DNA of 64,000 bases from Sphagnum compactum (lineage: Eukaryota; Bryophyta; Sphagnopsida; Sphagnales), in contig OZ234494.1 of NCBI GenBank assembly GCA_965153455.1, forward strand, positions 26,589,354-26,653,353, in the 5' to 3' direction. Both the position numbers and the translations under genes were made by a program. Positions 35,686 to 48,685 of the stretch are shown one piece after another. A model generated the notes under the pieces. That model was not told where the DNA came from. It did not search any database and saw only the letters and a program-made list of their open reading frames with translations. The number at the start of each line of letters is the position of its first letter. Position 1 is the first letter of the stretch.

Positions 35686-37413
35686 TTACCTGTTTTGGAC
35701 AAAGCCATGTTCAGAACGTGACCGGCTGCAGTATATAGCTCTCCCAACAATATTGCTAAGTGGCAGTGGCCCAAACGTGCGGCTATCCAAAGCTTCCTGT
35801 GAAAATTGTGCGAGTATAAACCATGTCAACATGGTATATGCAGAGCTGTTCATGTGTTGATTCTATCCTACCCACTTGCATGCAGCATCTAAGAAAACCA
35901 TGTGGACACCACACAGTGTTTGAAGAGTTGAATGCTCATCCAGAAATAAAGGAGCCAAACTTATTGTTGATTTGAAGTGCCACTAAACCAACATTACAAA
36001 TAAAGCCAGAATTCAGAAAGTTGATTTTGTGAACTGGCTCTCATCTATGCACTGAGCATACTAAAATCATAATCAATGTAGAATCCACAACATATCCTGT
36101 GAATGATGAGACCATAGATCACATCCAGATAAAAAGCAGAGTTGTAATAAATTTAATAGCATACCAGTACCTTGGGACTTAAACTTTCATTATCACAAAG
36201 TACCCAGCAGGTTCCAGGCTTCAGCTTGAAGGATGCTTCATCTTCCGTTGATGAAAGCATTTCATCACCTTCCAATGCTGCAACCCGTCGCACAAGCTCC
36301 TTTTCAGAATTTTCTGGATCCTTCAACATCACCACATCACCTACAAACACTGACCTGCACAACCCAACCAAACACACTCCATTACAATTGACCCAACATA
36401 AGACATCCTAAAATTCCACGGTCATCTCTTTTGTCAAAATTCACTTGAAGACACTTGGGGTGATCCTAAAAACCAAAACTTCAAACATCCAAAGTTGTTT
36501 GAGCACACTGATTTCAGTCACATCCCAAGGCACATACTGTTATGTATACATTTGGATTCAAGAACCACACCTCCAGAGTGTTCTCTTTCACTAACACATT
36601 TGAAAGTTCTCATTCTGTGGAAACAGACGATCTCTGAGACCATGGGAGGTTCCCATGGTAAACCCAAACTTATAACAAGCATATAAGAGAGAAGGACTCC
36701 ATGCAATGCAGACAACATGGAAGCATCTACATATAACCAAGAAATTTTTGCAAAATAGCTGACCATGTATATGTAGGCACCCAGATTCTCCAAACAATCA
36801 AATGCAATGATATAGGTACATCAAAAAAACTTTTGAGCAAAACAAAGGCAATTTAGAGCAAACAACCTTATGTTGGACCTAGTAGACAGCCTGGTCATGA
36901 CAAGAAGGAATGTAACTCAGTATAGATCACCTTGCGCTAGGCCTTGGTAGAGAGCGGATAAGTAAGGTTTCTCCTTGGCTGGCAAAAGTTGGAGTCATCT
37001 CAGAACCTTTGATCAGGCGCTTAAATGTGAGTTTGCCTTCCATTATCTTGGCAACATGGTCATAAATCTGTTCCTCCTTGATATTACCAAGCTCATAATT
37101 CTGCATCCCACCAATAATACAGCAAAGATGCAGCAGCATCTGAAAATTGGTTTCCGTGAAGGAGAATCAATGACAGAATCTACATAACTCTTGAATTTGA
37201 TCCAAGGTATGTCAACGAGAGAGTTTCTCCGTCCTCTGCAAGCACATTCCCTCTCTCTCTCTCTCCCTCTCAGTGATGTGTGATGTTGTGATCTCTGTTC
37301 TAGAAGTGAATGAAAGCGGAGATAAACAGTGACAAACCGACCCTGTATGTCAGTACGAAAGAAGCTCGAATCTTCGTCAAAAGATAACGGAAATACGTGA
37401 TAGGAGATCCCAT
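35686..37413 (-). CDS. S26 (signal-peptidase-like) family protein lacking the usual catalytic residues
   Basis: Four exons (minus): 37413-37342, 37100-36931, 36354-36171, 35796-35686, joining to 178 residues. The ATG at 37413 was chosen because MGSPITYFRYLLTKI matches the short N-terminus of plant S24/S26 relatives of the At2g31140 type (from memory). The S26 fold is visible: KGSEMTPTF (res 55-63), GDVVMLKDP (86-94), LVRRVAALEGD (101-111), CWVLCDN (130-136) and DSRTFGPLPLSNIVGRAIY (146-164). In active type I signal and inner-membrane peptidases, Ser directly precedes M-x-P-T and a Lys lies in KRVxGxPG. Here these positions are Glu58 and Arg103. It is therefore probably a non-catalytic relative. 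The location (mitochondrial or plastid membrane) is unknown. The C-terminus is uncertain: reading on after exon 4 gives TAA at 35686-35688, but a GTAAAC donor at the same point could splice to a further exon near 35514. Confidence 0.8.
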
Positions 37414-38140
37414 AATACTCCCAGATACCAGCAACGAGCATATCACTGCGCACGAAACGCTCAACGCTCCCACAGATGCAAGCTCTCTTCCATCGGCGGC
37501 GCTTCCTGACGCCACATACCTAATACCCTCCCTGCAAAAAAAAAGAGAGAAAGTAACTACCCAAGAAACACCTCTCAGCTTGTACTTTCCCCCTCTTGTC
37601 TACTACATGTCTCGATGACCGCTCACGCTAATCTTTGTCCTCAAGTCTTTCCTGATCATGCGCAAAGACTCATGAACTCCATTGCACAGTCGTTAACAAA
37701 ACTGAAACCCTAATTTGCAATTTCAGGAAACTCCAAAGCCCTTGGAGAAAAACCAACTTCAAGAACAGAAACTACTTCTTTATAATACCACCATCTAAAC
37801 GTGAAGAATTCGAAAAAAAAATCACCTGAAGCTTACTGAATCAAGCTACTTGCTCCAAATTCTTGCAAACCAGGTACCCGGACACTGACCAAACCCTGAA
37901 TTTCAAGACCCTTTTTTTTCTTTTTCTGTTTTTTCCTTTCTTTCGTCAGAGAAGAGAGAACCACCACGGACAACTACCAATGCAGACTCAGTGACTGAGT
38001 GAAATTATACCAGGAAAATGAAAAAAAACCAACACGAGAAGCAAAAAAAAACCAAACGACGGAAAGAACGCGCGCGAGACAGAGACGACAGACGCGACAA
38101 CGAAGGGAGGAAACAAAATCTCTCCATCGGGAAGAAATAG
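37414..38140. promoter_or_regulatory. 5' side of the S26-like gene
   Basis: Intergenic DNA between the divergent S26-like and STT3 genes, on the S26-like side. It contains purine-rich runs near 37541 and a GC-richer zone from 38040. No specific site is assigned. Confidence 0.35.
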
Positions 38141-38740
38141 GCCGGAGAGAGAGAAGGACACCTGGACCGGTCATCACCGGTAGCCGTAGAAGAGCTCACC
38201 ACATTGTAGACAAATATTACCGGTCACAAGCAGTACCCCTTAGGGTTCTGAGGTTCATATATGAAGACAACCGGCGTATCCGGTCATCCACAACCTTCAA
38301 CTACATAGGTAAGTCAATGTTCATCCAAATCATATGTATTCGAAACATTCAGGATTGGATGAATAACTTCATCTATTAGTTCCATCTTTTACAAAAGCAA
38401 GAATCTTTGGGGGCGGGGAAAGCGCACGCAGAAGCGAGCGAGAGGGACAGACACACACGGACGGGTCATCACCGGTAACCCGAGAAGATTTCACCTCCCT
38501 TATACACATGTCACCGGTCACAAGCGGTATTTCTTAGGGTTCGGAGGTTCAGAGATGGAGAAGACCGGCGTATCCGGTCACCCAGAACCCCTCAACTTAC
38601 AGAACACAATGTTCATCCAATTTGCGGCATCTGAAATGGACTAGGTGAATTTCATCTAGCGGTTCCATCTTTTACATAAGCAAGAATCTTTGGAGGCGAG
38701 GAACGCGCACGTAGAAATGAGAGAGAAGAAAAGCGTGCCG
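38141..38740 (+). repeat. 295-bp tandem duplication in the divergent promoter region
   Basis: Units at about 38141-38435 and 38436-38740 align in order. Shared blocks are GGTCATCACCGGTA, CACCGGTCACAAGC (ACCGGTCACAAGC in unit 1), CTTAGGGTTC(T/G)GAGGTTCA, ACCGGCGTATCCGGTCA, CAATGTTCATCCAA, and GGTTCCATCTTTTACA with AAGCAAGAATCTTTGG. Each unit carries several ACCGGT palindromes and a telo-box-like TTAGGGTT. It lies between divergent starts at 37413 and 39346, so it may hold transcription start or factor sites for either gene. Confidence 0.85.
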
Positions 38741-39345
38741 GTGTGGGAGCGCGCGTGCGCTCGTTTGTCTTGCGACGCCGAAGAGAGCGAGCTCCCTTGA
38801 ATTTGGGAGAGGGGGTAAGCAAAAGACGTGCGTCTTCTTTGTCGCTTGCTGATGAGTGAGCTCAGCCAGTGGGACATTCTGTTGACGGTTTTAGACTACC
38901 CATGAATTCGAGAAAAAAAAATTGGCAAAAGATCTAGCTGAAGAAGTTTCATTGAAACGTGTTTTCTGGGAAGCACTTTCGGAGGTTTATGGAAGAAGCA
39001 GCTGATCGAAAACAACTTCATACCCACTTTCTTCTTCGTCGCTGCCCTAAGTTTCTGGAGGTTTTTCTTTTTTGTGTGTTTTGTAGAATGACCCAACTGC
39101 TGATTTTCTCTTTTGGCTTGTATTGATCAAGACGAAGAGCTTGACAGTTTGTCGGTTTTTTTATGTGTTGTGTGTGGTTTGTTAGTTACGGGGACGGACG
39201 GCCGGATTGATGAGACTTGTTTGAAGTGGTGTGGAGAGAATCGAGGAGTGGGAGGAGTAGCTTAGCTTGATTCTTGGTTCTTCGCGAGAGTGTGTTTTTG
39301 TTTATGGTGCGGTTTTCTGCGGCTTGAGTGAGGAGCTTTTTAGGT

Positions 39346-42300
39346 ATGGCGGGCGGCGATGGAGGCGGTCCGCTAGGGTTGCTACTCTCTGTCACCATTC
39401 TCGTACTTATTGGCATCTTGGCCTTCTCCATCCGACTGTTCTCTGTGAGCTGGGATCTTCCACCTTCTCGTCTTCATGGATTTGTTTTTTCTTTTTTTTT
39501 CTCTTTTTGCTGGTGTTTTGTTCCTGTCAGAACCTTTTGGTTCTTTTAATGTTTTCTTTGGAAAGAGCTTCATAAGAGTTACATTTTGTTGTCAGTTGTT
39601 TTGCTCTATCTTTCTCTATTCTTCTCAAAATTCCCCCCATCTTCTGTCACCATCTCTTCTTCATGCCCCATGATTACTTCCAGCAGTCTTGTTTTTTAGA
39701 ATGCAGCAATTACATGCACAAGTCTTTAAGATGCACATTCAAGGCTGTTCTAAGAGATCACTTTGTCATTCCAGTCCTGTTTCTATCAGAATTTTAATAA
39801 GAATTAAGCCTGCTAGTAAGGCATTGTACTGCAGTCATGTATTGACTGTGCCAGATCTTTGAGACCCTAATCTTTCTACACCTCCAATGCCTCAAATAAA
39901 ATTAGGTTTCAGACATCCATCATTGCAGTTATCTCCTTATGTTGCTTGCTGAAGAACCTGCACAAACAGGATGAGGATAAAATGTTTCTGTAGAGCAGAT
40001 TGCAGTTGTTCAATTTTAGCAGCAACAATGATATGTTTGTAGATAAGATCCCTGTTTCTTCAATTTCAGTGGCAACTATGATATGCTTGTAGAGCAGATC
40101 ATGCATGGTCATGAGGTATAGAGTATGCAGCAATTGGATCTTACTTGGAGTACTTCATAGTTGAGCAATGCAATTAGCCTTGATTCAATAGTTCACCCAT
40201 GAGTGGGGAGGGCATTTGCAGCATCCTGAGGAAGGCAAATTGGAACATTTTCTCTGGTCTTCCAATGCCTGGTGTTAAATTAGGTTTGAGAGACATGTGT
40301 TATTGAGGTTATGTTCTGTTGTCTCCTGCTGACAATCATGCACTGAGGATGGAATATGTTTGTAGAGCAGATTGTGTGTACTCAATTTCAGGGGTGAACC
40401 TTATCTATTGAGCTAACCTTTATAGCTCAACAACCTTTGTTTAAATAGTTTATGCAACAAGCTACGAAGATTAACCTGTGCATTTCTGTGATGGAGCATT
40501 GCCATCAGAGCTAGGGTATACAGCAATTGTGTCTTATTTGGGTGGCTTCATAATTGAGCATTGAGACTAGCCTTAATCTATTACTTGACCCATGGGTGGT
40601 GAAGCTTTTGTTACATTCGAAGGAAAGAAAAATTGGAAATGTAATAGCAAGTACCAGAAAGATTATTGAGATTTGTTAAAGAATCTAGATGTCAAATTCA
40701 TTACACCTACTGTCCTTACAGTGTATTTTCATTCTGTATCCCGTCCTATCACCATCTTAGCTTTCTGAAAGTCTGTTGAAGTTATCCCAGATTTCTCAGT
40801 CTAGCCAGACTTATCATAAGTTGAGCTTCTTGTCAATGGAATTGGATTGCAGGTGATCAAGTATGAGAGTATCATTCATGAGTTTGACCCCTACTTCAAT
40901 TATAGGGTTACCCAGGTATGCCACTCCCCCAGTCTTTTCTGAAAGGGCCAACCAGATTGACTCCCCCCAGAGATAAGGGAATACCAGTTCAAAGTTTGGA
41001 TGAGTATCCAATATTGCATCTGAAAGAAATCAGTGATGAACAGCGCAGTCCCCACTCTGAAGAGGATGAATTCTTTATGCTAGTATTAATAGTGGGCTTT
41101 ACTCACATGGGCTGATTTGACAAAGGACTTGCACATAATACTGCTTTCCATGCCATGCTTTTGTAGCTGCAAAATTTCTCAAGAATTTCTTTTATGTACA
41201 TAATAAACCATTTTCACAAGACCCATGGCAATCCTTTTGTTGTAGAGGGGCTTTCATAACAAGACATGAGGTGGGATTGCAGTATCTGACCAAGGCAGGA
41301 ATATATGAATTTTGGAACTGGTTTGATGACCGCACATGGTAAATCTACTTCTGCATTGCGCTTGAATTTTCTCTTGAGTTCTCTATCATATTGATAATCG
41401 TCATTGAGGAGCTGAGGAGGCTCAGATTTTCTTTCTAGTTTGTTGAGAATGTGTCAGAGCTAGAACACTTGAGCTCCAAATACATCAGTGGGTATAAGGC
41501 ATTGAGATACCATGATTCTAAACTTACACATTATGGAATCCTACAGGTATCCTTTGGGACGAGTGATAGGCGGGACAGTCTATCCAGGCCTCACACTCAC
41601 CGCTGGGACAATGTGGTGGTAAGCCCAGTTTTTTTCTCCATCTACTAAAATCTTCCTTTTTCATTAGTCTTGTCTCTTTTCCCTGCAACATGTCATTGTT
41701 GTTTGGTGTCACATCTTGTGTTCCATGTGGAAACCTTGAGGAAATGATATCTATATGCTGATCCTATATTCCTTCTTTATGCAGGTTGGTGAATGCAATA
41801 AACATTCCACTGTCAGTGGAGACTGTGTGTGTCTTCACTGCCCCTGTATTTTCTGCTTTTGCTGCTTGGGCAACATATCTACTTACAAAGGTTAGGCATT
41901 TGCCATTTAGTTCAAATCTTGAAGTTTCCCTATGTTTCCCCAAGTGCTTCAAGATTTTCCCAAGTGAAGTTTATCAGGTGTATTCCCAACTTTTCTCAAA
42001 ACTCTTAAGGTGGTTATGAAGTTATTGTCAAAGTTGCTGACAGCAAGGAGCAGGCAAATTGATCTTGATGGAGTTTCCCCCAAAGGACTAAGTGAAAACT
42101 GTTCCTCTTGCATATGTGAACTCACAGGAAGTGAAGGGTACAGGTGCTGGCCTTACAGCTGCTGCACTTATTGCCATGGTAAGACAGGCTGATCCATGTG
42201 TGATCTACAAGCCCATGTTTGGGGATGATGAATGCTTGTTGCAAGGCTAGTCTGCAGCATTTGGGATGTGTGCTTATCCTTCCTTGACTATTACAGGGGT

Positions 42301-45300
42301 ACTTACTTGAGGTTTCCATTGAATTCCACAGTTAATCACGGAGTGGGTTGTGTCAAACTTGATTTTGGCAATGATATTGTTGTCTGCCTTACCTATGCGT
42401 ACCTACCTGAAGTATAAGGTTTTGTGTAGGTTCCATCATACATCTCCCGGTCAGTAGCTGGGAGCTATGACAACGAAGCAGTGGCAATCTTTGCACTGGT
42501 TTTCACATTCTATTTGTATGTTAAGGTCAGTGCTACATTTTCAAATTCTTCTCCAATTACAGTGCTTAGATTCCCTGTTATTGTGCTGTTCTTTTCTGGG
42601 TTGTTTTGCTGTTCCTTTCTGGATTGTTGTGCTTTCTTTTCTTAGATGCATGGGATGAGTGTTTTGGATTCCCGATTAGACCAGGATTTATGTATTGCAC
42701 ATGTATTGGATTCCTGCAGACATTGAATACAGGATCACTTTTCTATGCCACCTTGAATGCTCTTGCATACTTCTACATGGTATGCCAAGCACCCACTGTT
42801 CAACTCTACCTCATGGAATGTGTTACCCCCCCCAGTGTTTTAGGGTTTCTAAAACCTTGCACCTGCTACAACACCTAATCATCTCAATAGCAATTTGTAT
42901 ATGTGATGGATTGAATTTTCTACCTGAGAGAATCTGAATTTCATGTTGGAGAATAGAATATTTACACTGTGGTAAGCCAGCTTATGAAAGCAGCAGTTTC
43001 TCTCTACGGGCAGCTTCATGACTAGTGGTGTAAAGTTTCTGATGTCAAATACTGTATTTGTATCTGTATGATGTTTGCAGGTGTGTTCCTGGGGTGGATA
43101 CACTTTCATCATTAATCTTATTCCTATTCATGTCTTACTGTGCATTGTGACGGGCCGTTACTCGTCACGCCTTTATATTGCATATGCCCCATTGGTACAT
43201 CTCCATGAAACCCATACGTTTCAGTTTCGTCAGTTTGTAAGATGTATCAGACATGCCATTAAGTTTACCAACAGGAAAGTTTACTGCATGTGTAGAATTT
43301 TGTCACATAATATTGAGAGAGATTTTGACCATGAACTTGTGTGTGGCTCATGGGTGTGGGAGCAGGTGATTTTAGGAACACTACTGGCTGCACTTGTTCC
43401 AGTAGTGGGATTTAATGCTGTCATGACCTCAGAGCATTTTGCATCCTTCCTGGTTTGACTCAACCACATCTATATGCAAGGTTTAGTGTTTAGCTGCAAC
43501 TTCCAAGTTAGTTCTAGATCAAATATGTAAAGTTTGTGTAAAGGCACGATCTTGTCAGGTCATCATCTTCAATCATTGTCTCATCTGGTGCCCTACTATG
43601 CATGTCATGGGTTTTCTCAGGTTCTGTTAGTGTTCATAGGCCTGCAGTTTATTTAATCTGTTCCCTTTTCTGGCAGGTATTTGTAATTCTGCATGTGGTG
43701 GCATTGGCACACTACATTCGACGCAACCTTACTCCCAAGATGTACCGCATGGCTCTTGCATTTGTTGTTACTGTTGGCACGTACGCATTCCATCCTCCTT
43801 CAATATCAGTATGACAGTTGTTACATGATTTTAGCTGACCAGATTCAGGATGAAGTAAGATTGCGGGGAATGCCTGATAGCTGAGCACTGTTGTTCTGGA
43901 GGGACTGTCCCATTTCAAATGTGTCTCATTATGAGATATGTCCAGTGGCCTAGAGCCTCTGTGATTGCCGCCAATTCATCATGTATAGTCCTTCTTTGTT
44001 ATACTTCCCAGAGTTGTGATACTTTGGTGCCATTAAGATTTTTGTATGGGATTTTGCAGGGCGAGTGCTTTGGTACTGGTTGCTGTTCTAATGGCACTTG
44101 TGGCAGCCAGTCCTACTAAAGGTTGGAGTGGGCGCAGTTTGAGCTTGCTTGACCCGTAAGTACCATAAGGACATCATTCTTGTCACAACATTGAATCCTC
44201 AATCCTTCTTTCTTCTCTTTGCTTCTTTCTTTTGATATTGACATTTTAGCATTAATATTAGACCTAAACCTTTCACTCACCAGTCTCAGTGGAAACTGAT
44301 CTTCTTTTGCTTTTCTTTGACTTCACATTTTGTTACCACAACTGACATTCATGTTGAAACTTGCATTTGTGCCTGAATGTGTAAATAAAAGTTGGAGCAG
44401 AGTTATTTGTGTACTATTTAAGCATTTTGTTGTAAAAATGGACATTGTCATTCAGTAACAACTCTTCTGATATTGGTGTTGCGGGTTTCACAGGACATAT
44501 GCAAGTAAATACATCCCCATAATAGCAAGTGTGAGTGAGCATCAGCCACCCACTTGGCCCTCTTACTTCATGGATATCAACATTCTTGCATTCCTGGCAC
44601 CTGCTGGCATCATTGTAAGTCTTCACTTCTTTTGTGGAGTGATACTTTGGCACATTAGTGGGTCAATCATGGCAGCTTGTGATTGCTATTGATGGTGAAG
44701 GGTGATGGTTTGATACTTTGTGACTGACACTCAAGGTTTGACCACACTCATCCTTGTCATACTAGTTTTGGGTTTTGCAGCAATTAACAACTCAGTTTGT
44801 CTGGAATTCTTTGTGCAATCTCATAGATATGTTTTCTTGCTCCATACTTTTGAGCTTGCACTCAGTTGGCTCTCATGACCTATGTTCATCAGACTTAATG
44901 ACTCTGTTGCTTGCAGGCATGTTTTTTGCCCCTTTCAGACTCAAGCACCTTCGTGGTACTATACATGGTCACTTCAGTCTACTTCTCAGGGGTGATGGTG
45001 AGGTTTTGTCCCCTTACAACATCTTAACCATCGGGTTCATGTGATTGAAGACATTTTTTGCTCACCTCAGTTTGTAACTAATCACATGTCAAGTACTTCA
45101 GGAACAGTCATGACACCTATATACTCTTGAGTATTTCACCAGAGGTGCAATTGATGGGGTGCAGGTTCGTCTTATGCTTGTGTTAGCACCAGCAGCTTGT
45201 ATAATGGCTGGGATTGCTTTGTCAGCAGCTTTTGATACACTGACAGGATCAATCAAATTTCAACCCATTTCACCGTCACCATCCCCAGTGCCCTCAGAGA

Positions 45301-47842
45301 AGGTAACTCTGCCAATCCAACATTGTGCACATTTTCACTGACATTTCTCAGGCTCTTTCTTAAAAGTGACATTTCCATGCTGATTGTCAAGATACATTCT
45401 GGATGATACAATTGTCTCCAGGTTTAAAGTTCTCTAGACATTTCCCAAGTTGTCAAGCATGTCCCAGGGCTATGTTTTCAGGAAGGAACCACATGTTTTC
45501 CTTGACTGATTGATGAGCTAGTCATTCTAACAGGAAGAGACATCTATCCTGGCATCGGCTTCAAAGACCTCTTCACTCTCTGGTCGGGAGGCTGCTAAGG
45601 ACAAAAGCAAAGATGCAGGGAGTGACAAAGGGAAGGAGCAACTGAAGGAGAAGGTGACAAGGCGGAACAGGAGGAAAGAAAAGGAAATTGCTGAGAAAGT
45701 TGTTGTGGAGAAGAAGTCTCCTAAGAAGCTACTGTCTGTGCTTCCCTTGGAGGCATCAGCAGTTGGTATTTTGCTACTGATTATTCTGACAAGCTTCTAT
45801 GTGGTGAGTATGATGAGCAAATTGTGCACACTGGCTTTGAGTACTCTCCTTTGAATCTTTGCCAATCCTCTGTCATACAAGGTGAACATCTGAATTCAGG
45901 TCAACCATTATCATCTATTTCTGTAGAGCAAAGTGTATTTCCTTCAGAATGTCAGGAGCGGGTACTAATTTAGGAAATTTGAAATTGCAGATCCACTGTG
46001 TCTGGGCAGCAGCTGAGGCATACTCAGCTCCATCCATCGTTCTCACATCCCATACTGCAGATGGGCTTCATGTTTTTGATGACTTTCGAGAGGCTTATGC
46101 CTGGCTTAGCCATAACACTGATGAGAATGATAAGGTCGGTGAATGCTCAACTACTTCATTTGACCTTGAAACAATTGTGTTTGCCTATCAACAAGCTTTC
46201 AGATGAGAGCATGCATTTGAAAACGGGGTACATTCTGTACTGTTTGACTTTGCAGGTAGCATCATGGTGGGATTATGGTTACCAGACAACAGCAATGGCA
46301 AATCGGACAGTGATAGTGGACAACAACACATGGAATAATACACATATAGCTACAGTGGGGATGGCTATGTCATCCCCTGAGCGACAGGCATGGGAAATTT
46401 ACCAAAGCCTGGACGTAAAATATGTGTTTGTCGTTTTTGGAGGTTTAGTAGGATACCCAAGTGATGATATCAACAAGTTTCTCTGGATGGTTAGGATTGG
46501 AGGTGGTGTGTTTCCCCATATCAAAGAACCTGATTACCTTGTAAGTGAGACCTTCCCCACCTCCAAATATGCTTGAAGATTTTAGTGATTGACACTAATG
46601 ATATTGGATGAGAGCTTATGGTGTAGAGAAGACCCATCGCTGGTCACTCATATTGGTAAGTGGGCAAGAGTGATGCCAGTCATGTGGAGTGGAGTTTATC
46701 TTGCTCAATTTCTGGACTGTTTCTGGACCAATTATTCAGGGTTGATTTGATTGAGTGGAAGTAACACCTTACACCATGTTGTCTTACAATTTCTTGTCTT
46801 CTAGTTTTGGTTGTTGAGTATTCTGCATTTCATGTCACAACAACCACTTGTTTGCAGAGAGATGGTCAATACCGCATAGATGACCAGGCTACCCCAACTA
46901 TGCTCAATTCCCTAATGTATAAGTTGTCTTATTATCGGTGAGTTCTGGAGCTTTGTGGATCAGCTTGGTTTTGGTACAAGCCCAATTTTTGGCACATCAC
47001 TACTATCTTGCAATGTTCTTTATCTGCTTTGGCAGGATCTTGCTAGGTAGATGCCGCTGCATATCTTTGTGACTGGTGTTTACAGTATGACTGGTTGCAT
47101 CAGTCAAAGTCTTCCTCTGTGGCAGAGAAATGTGGAATGTTAGAGCTGAGTAACACTAACATGTTTGCAGGTTTGTGGAGGCAACCTTGGATGGCAAGGG
47201 TTATGATCGAGTCCGAAGAACTGAGATTGGAAAAAAGTATTTCAAGCTCACCCATTTTGAAGAGGTAATGTGTGGATTTATTGTGCAATCAAGTTTTCCA
47301 TAGTGTCCAGTGTAAGTACATGTATACACAATGATTTTGGAAAAGTGGAATTGTTTCCCTATACATAATTGATCAATGTGCAATTTCGAATTTCAGTTGG
47401 GTACTGAGGGACAAAGGTTTTGATTGGGGTGGCAGGTGTTCACAACACATCACTGGATGGTGAGAATTTACAAGCTGAAGTCCCCCAAGAACCGTTTGCG
47501 GGGAAAGCTCAAACGTAAAACCAAACCTGTAAGTGCATTATTTGCTGCGACCACTCAAAACATGTTTGTATCTTTGATGTAAACTTTGATCTTGTCTGTC
47601 AAGACTGAGGAAGGCTTGCATGGATGTTTGTTGCACATTTCGCCTGTTGTGTGAAGTTGAGAACAATCTGATTGTTTTACAACTTTCTTCTCCTTAAGCT
47701 TGCTTCCTCCCAACAACTGACACTGTTCAGTACTTGTAGTTTCTAACTTGACTTTTTTCTTTTTGTTTTTTGGCAGAGTGTGAAGAAAGTGAAGTCAAGT
47801 TCTCCAGCAAAGCAAACAAAGACAAAGAAGAAGAGCTCTTAG
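39346..47842 (+). CDS. STT3: oligosaccharyltransferase catalytic subunit STT3
   Basis: Transfers the preassembled glycan from dolichyl diphosphate to Asn in N-X-S/T sequons in the ER lumen. Twenty-two exons: 39346-39444, 40853-40915, 41283-41338, 41547-41618, 41785-41890, 42128-42178, 42430-42525, 42720-42779, 43081-43194, 43366-43452, 43677-43780, 44060-44155, 44494-44614, 44917-44997, 45165-45302, 45534-45803, 45991-46134, 46256-46540, 46858-46937, 47171-47264, 47436-47528, 47777-47842. All phases agree and give 791 residues (Arabidopsis STT3A about 779). Visible features are many membrane segments, the first luminal-loop Asp in FDPYFNYR (D45), SYDNEA (163-165), [10 protein letters not shown], a charged linker before the last membrane segment, WWDYG (590-594) split across no exon, and DNNTWNN (608-614). 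The tail is Lys-rich. The linker favours the STT3A-like type. Exon 1 encodes only the N-terminal membrane helix. Confidence 0.96.
39880..40640 (+). repeat. ~378-bp diverged tandem duplication in STT3 intron 1
   Basis: Unit A (39880-40257) and unit B (40258-40640) share CCAATGCCT, AAATTAGGTTT(C/G)AGA, TGTAGAGCAGATTG, GCAGCAATTG and a CTTCATA(G/A)TTGAGCA block in the same order. A third copy of the TTGTAGAGCAGATC word lies inside unit A. Intron 1 (1408 bp) is the longest of the gene, and this duplication accounts for over half of it. Confidence 0.7.
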
Positions 47843-48685
47843 AGCTAGAGCAGACCTTTTCTTTAATGACCACAAGGTGAATTTAGATGTCTTAGGGTTA
47901 CAAGATCAGCAAGAGGACTTTGTTGTTCCTTTTGCAGGTTGGGATTACAGTTTGTGAGAGGAGTGAAAAGGAAAAACTTGTGGTGATGAGCAGCATTCCA
48001 CAAATATATTTTTTTGAGTTATTTGAACTCCCTCCATTCCCACAAGCAACTTTGCAAAAAAGGTCATTCTCTTGAGTCCATTTGACCAATGTGCACAAAA
48101 GGAGAAATCATGTATGTTTGAGTGACGTTGGCTTTGTCTATTATGTTCACTTTGTTGTCTCTGGCTAATTTTCAGAAAGGTTTGCAAATTTTCTGATAAA
48201 ATGTGAAAAAAAAACCTCATCCTTGTTTATAAACTCTTCTACAAATTTTGAGTTATTCCAATTCAGCAAAGGCTGTAGATTAAGTATGGGAGAACCAACA
48301 TTATAGTAAAGATATATAAGTGAAATATATCTTCTTTGTTTATGCTTGGATTCAAGATAATAAAATTGGCATTATTTTTGTCTTTCCTACTACCCATTAC
48401 TTGAAAAGTAGCACCTGACTTTGTAGTAGAATATTGATGTTTTTTTTTCCAAACCTTAATCCAAATAATAATGTCCTAGGAATCGTTGGAACGAGCTAAT
48501 CATAGTCAAGCTAAATGTTAACATATAGACAAACTTCTTGTTCTCGTCAAGCTCATGGGAACGTGCATTCCCATTTTGGGAACATGATGGAGGATGGGAA
48601 CATTGGGGGACGTGAGATTGGTTATGGTAAGCCCTTACATACTCGTCAGATTGTAACAAAGAACTGATCAAACCAACAAACTGAA
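47843..48685. other. STT3 3' region and flank
   Basis: Probable 3' untranslated sequence followed by AT-rich flank. No further gene was seen. Confidence 0.4.

Noticed and set aside
37414-37515. N-terminal extension of the S26-like protein (frame starting at 37515)
   Set aside because: That frame starts at GTG. The first in-frame ATG giving the family-like N-terminus is at 37413.
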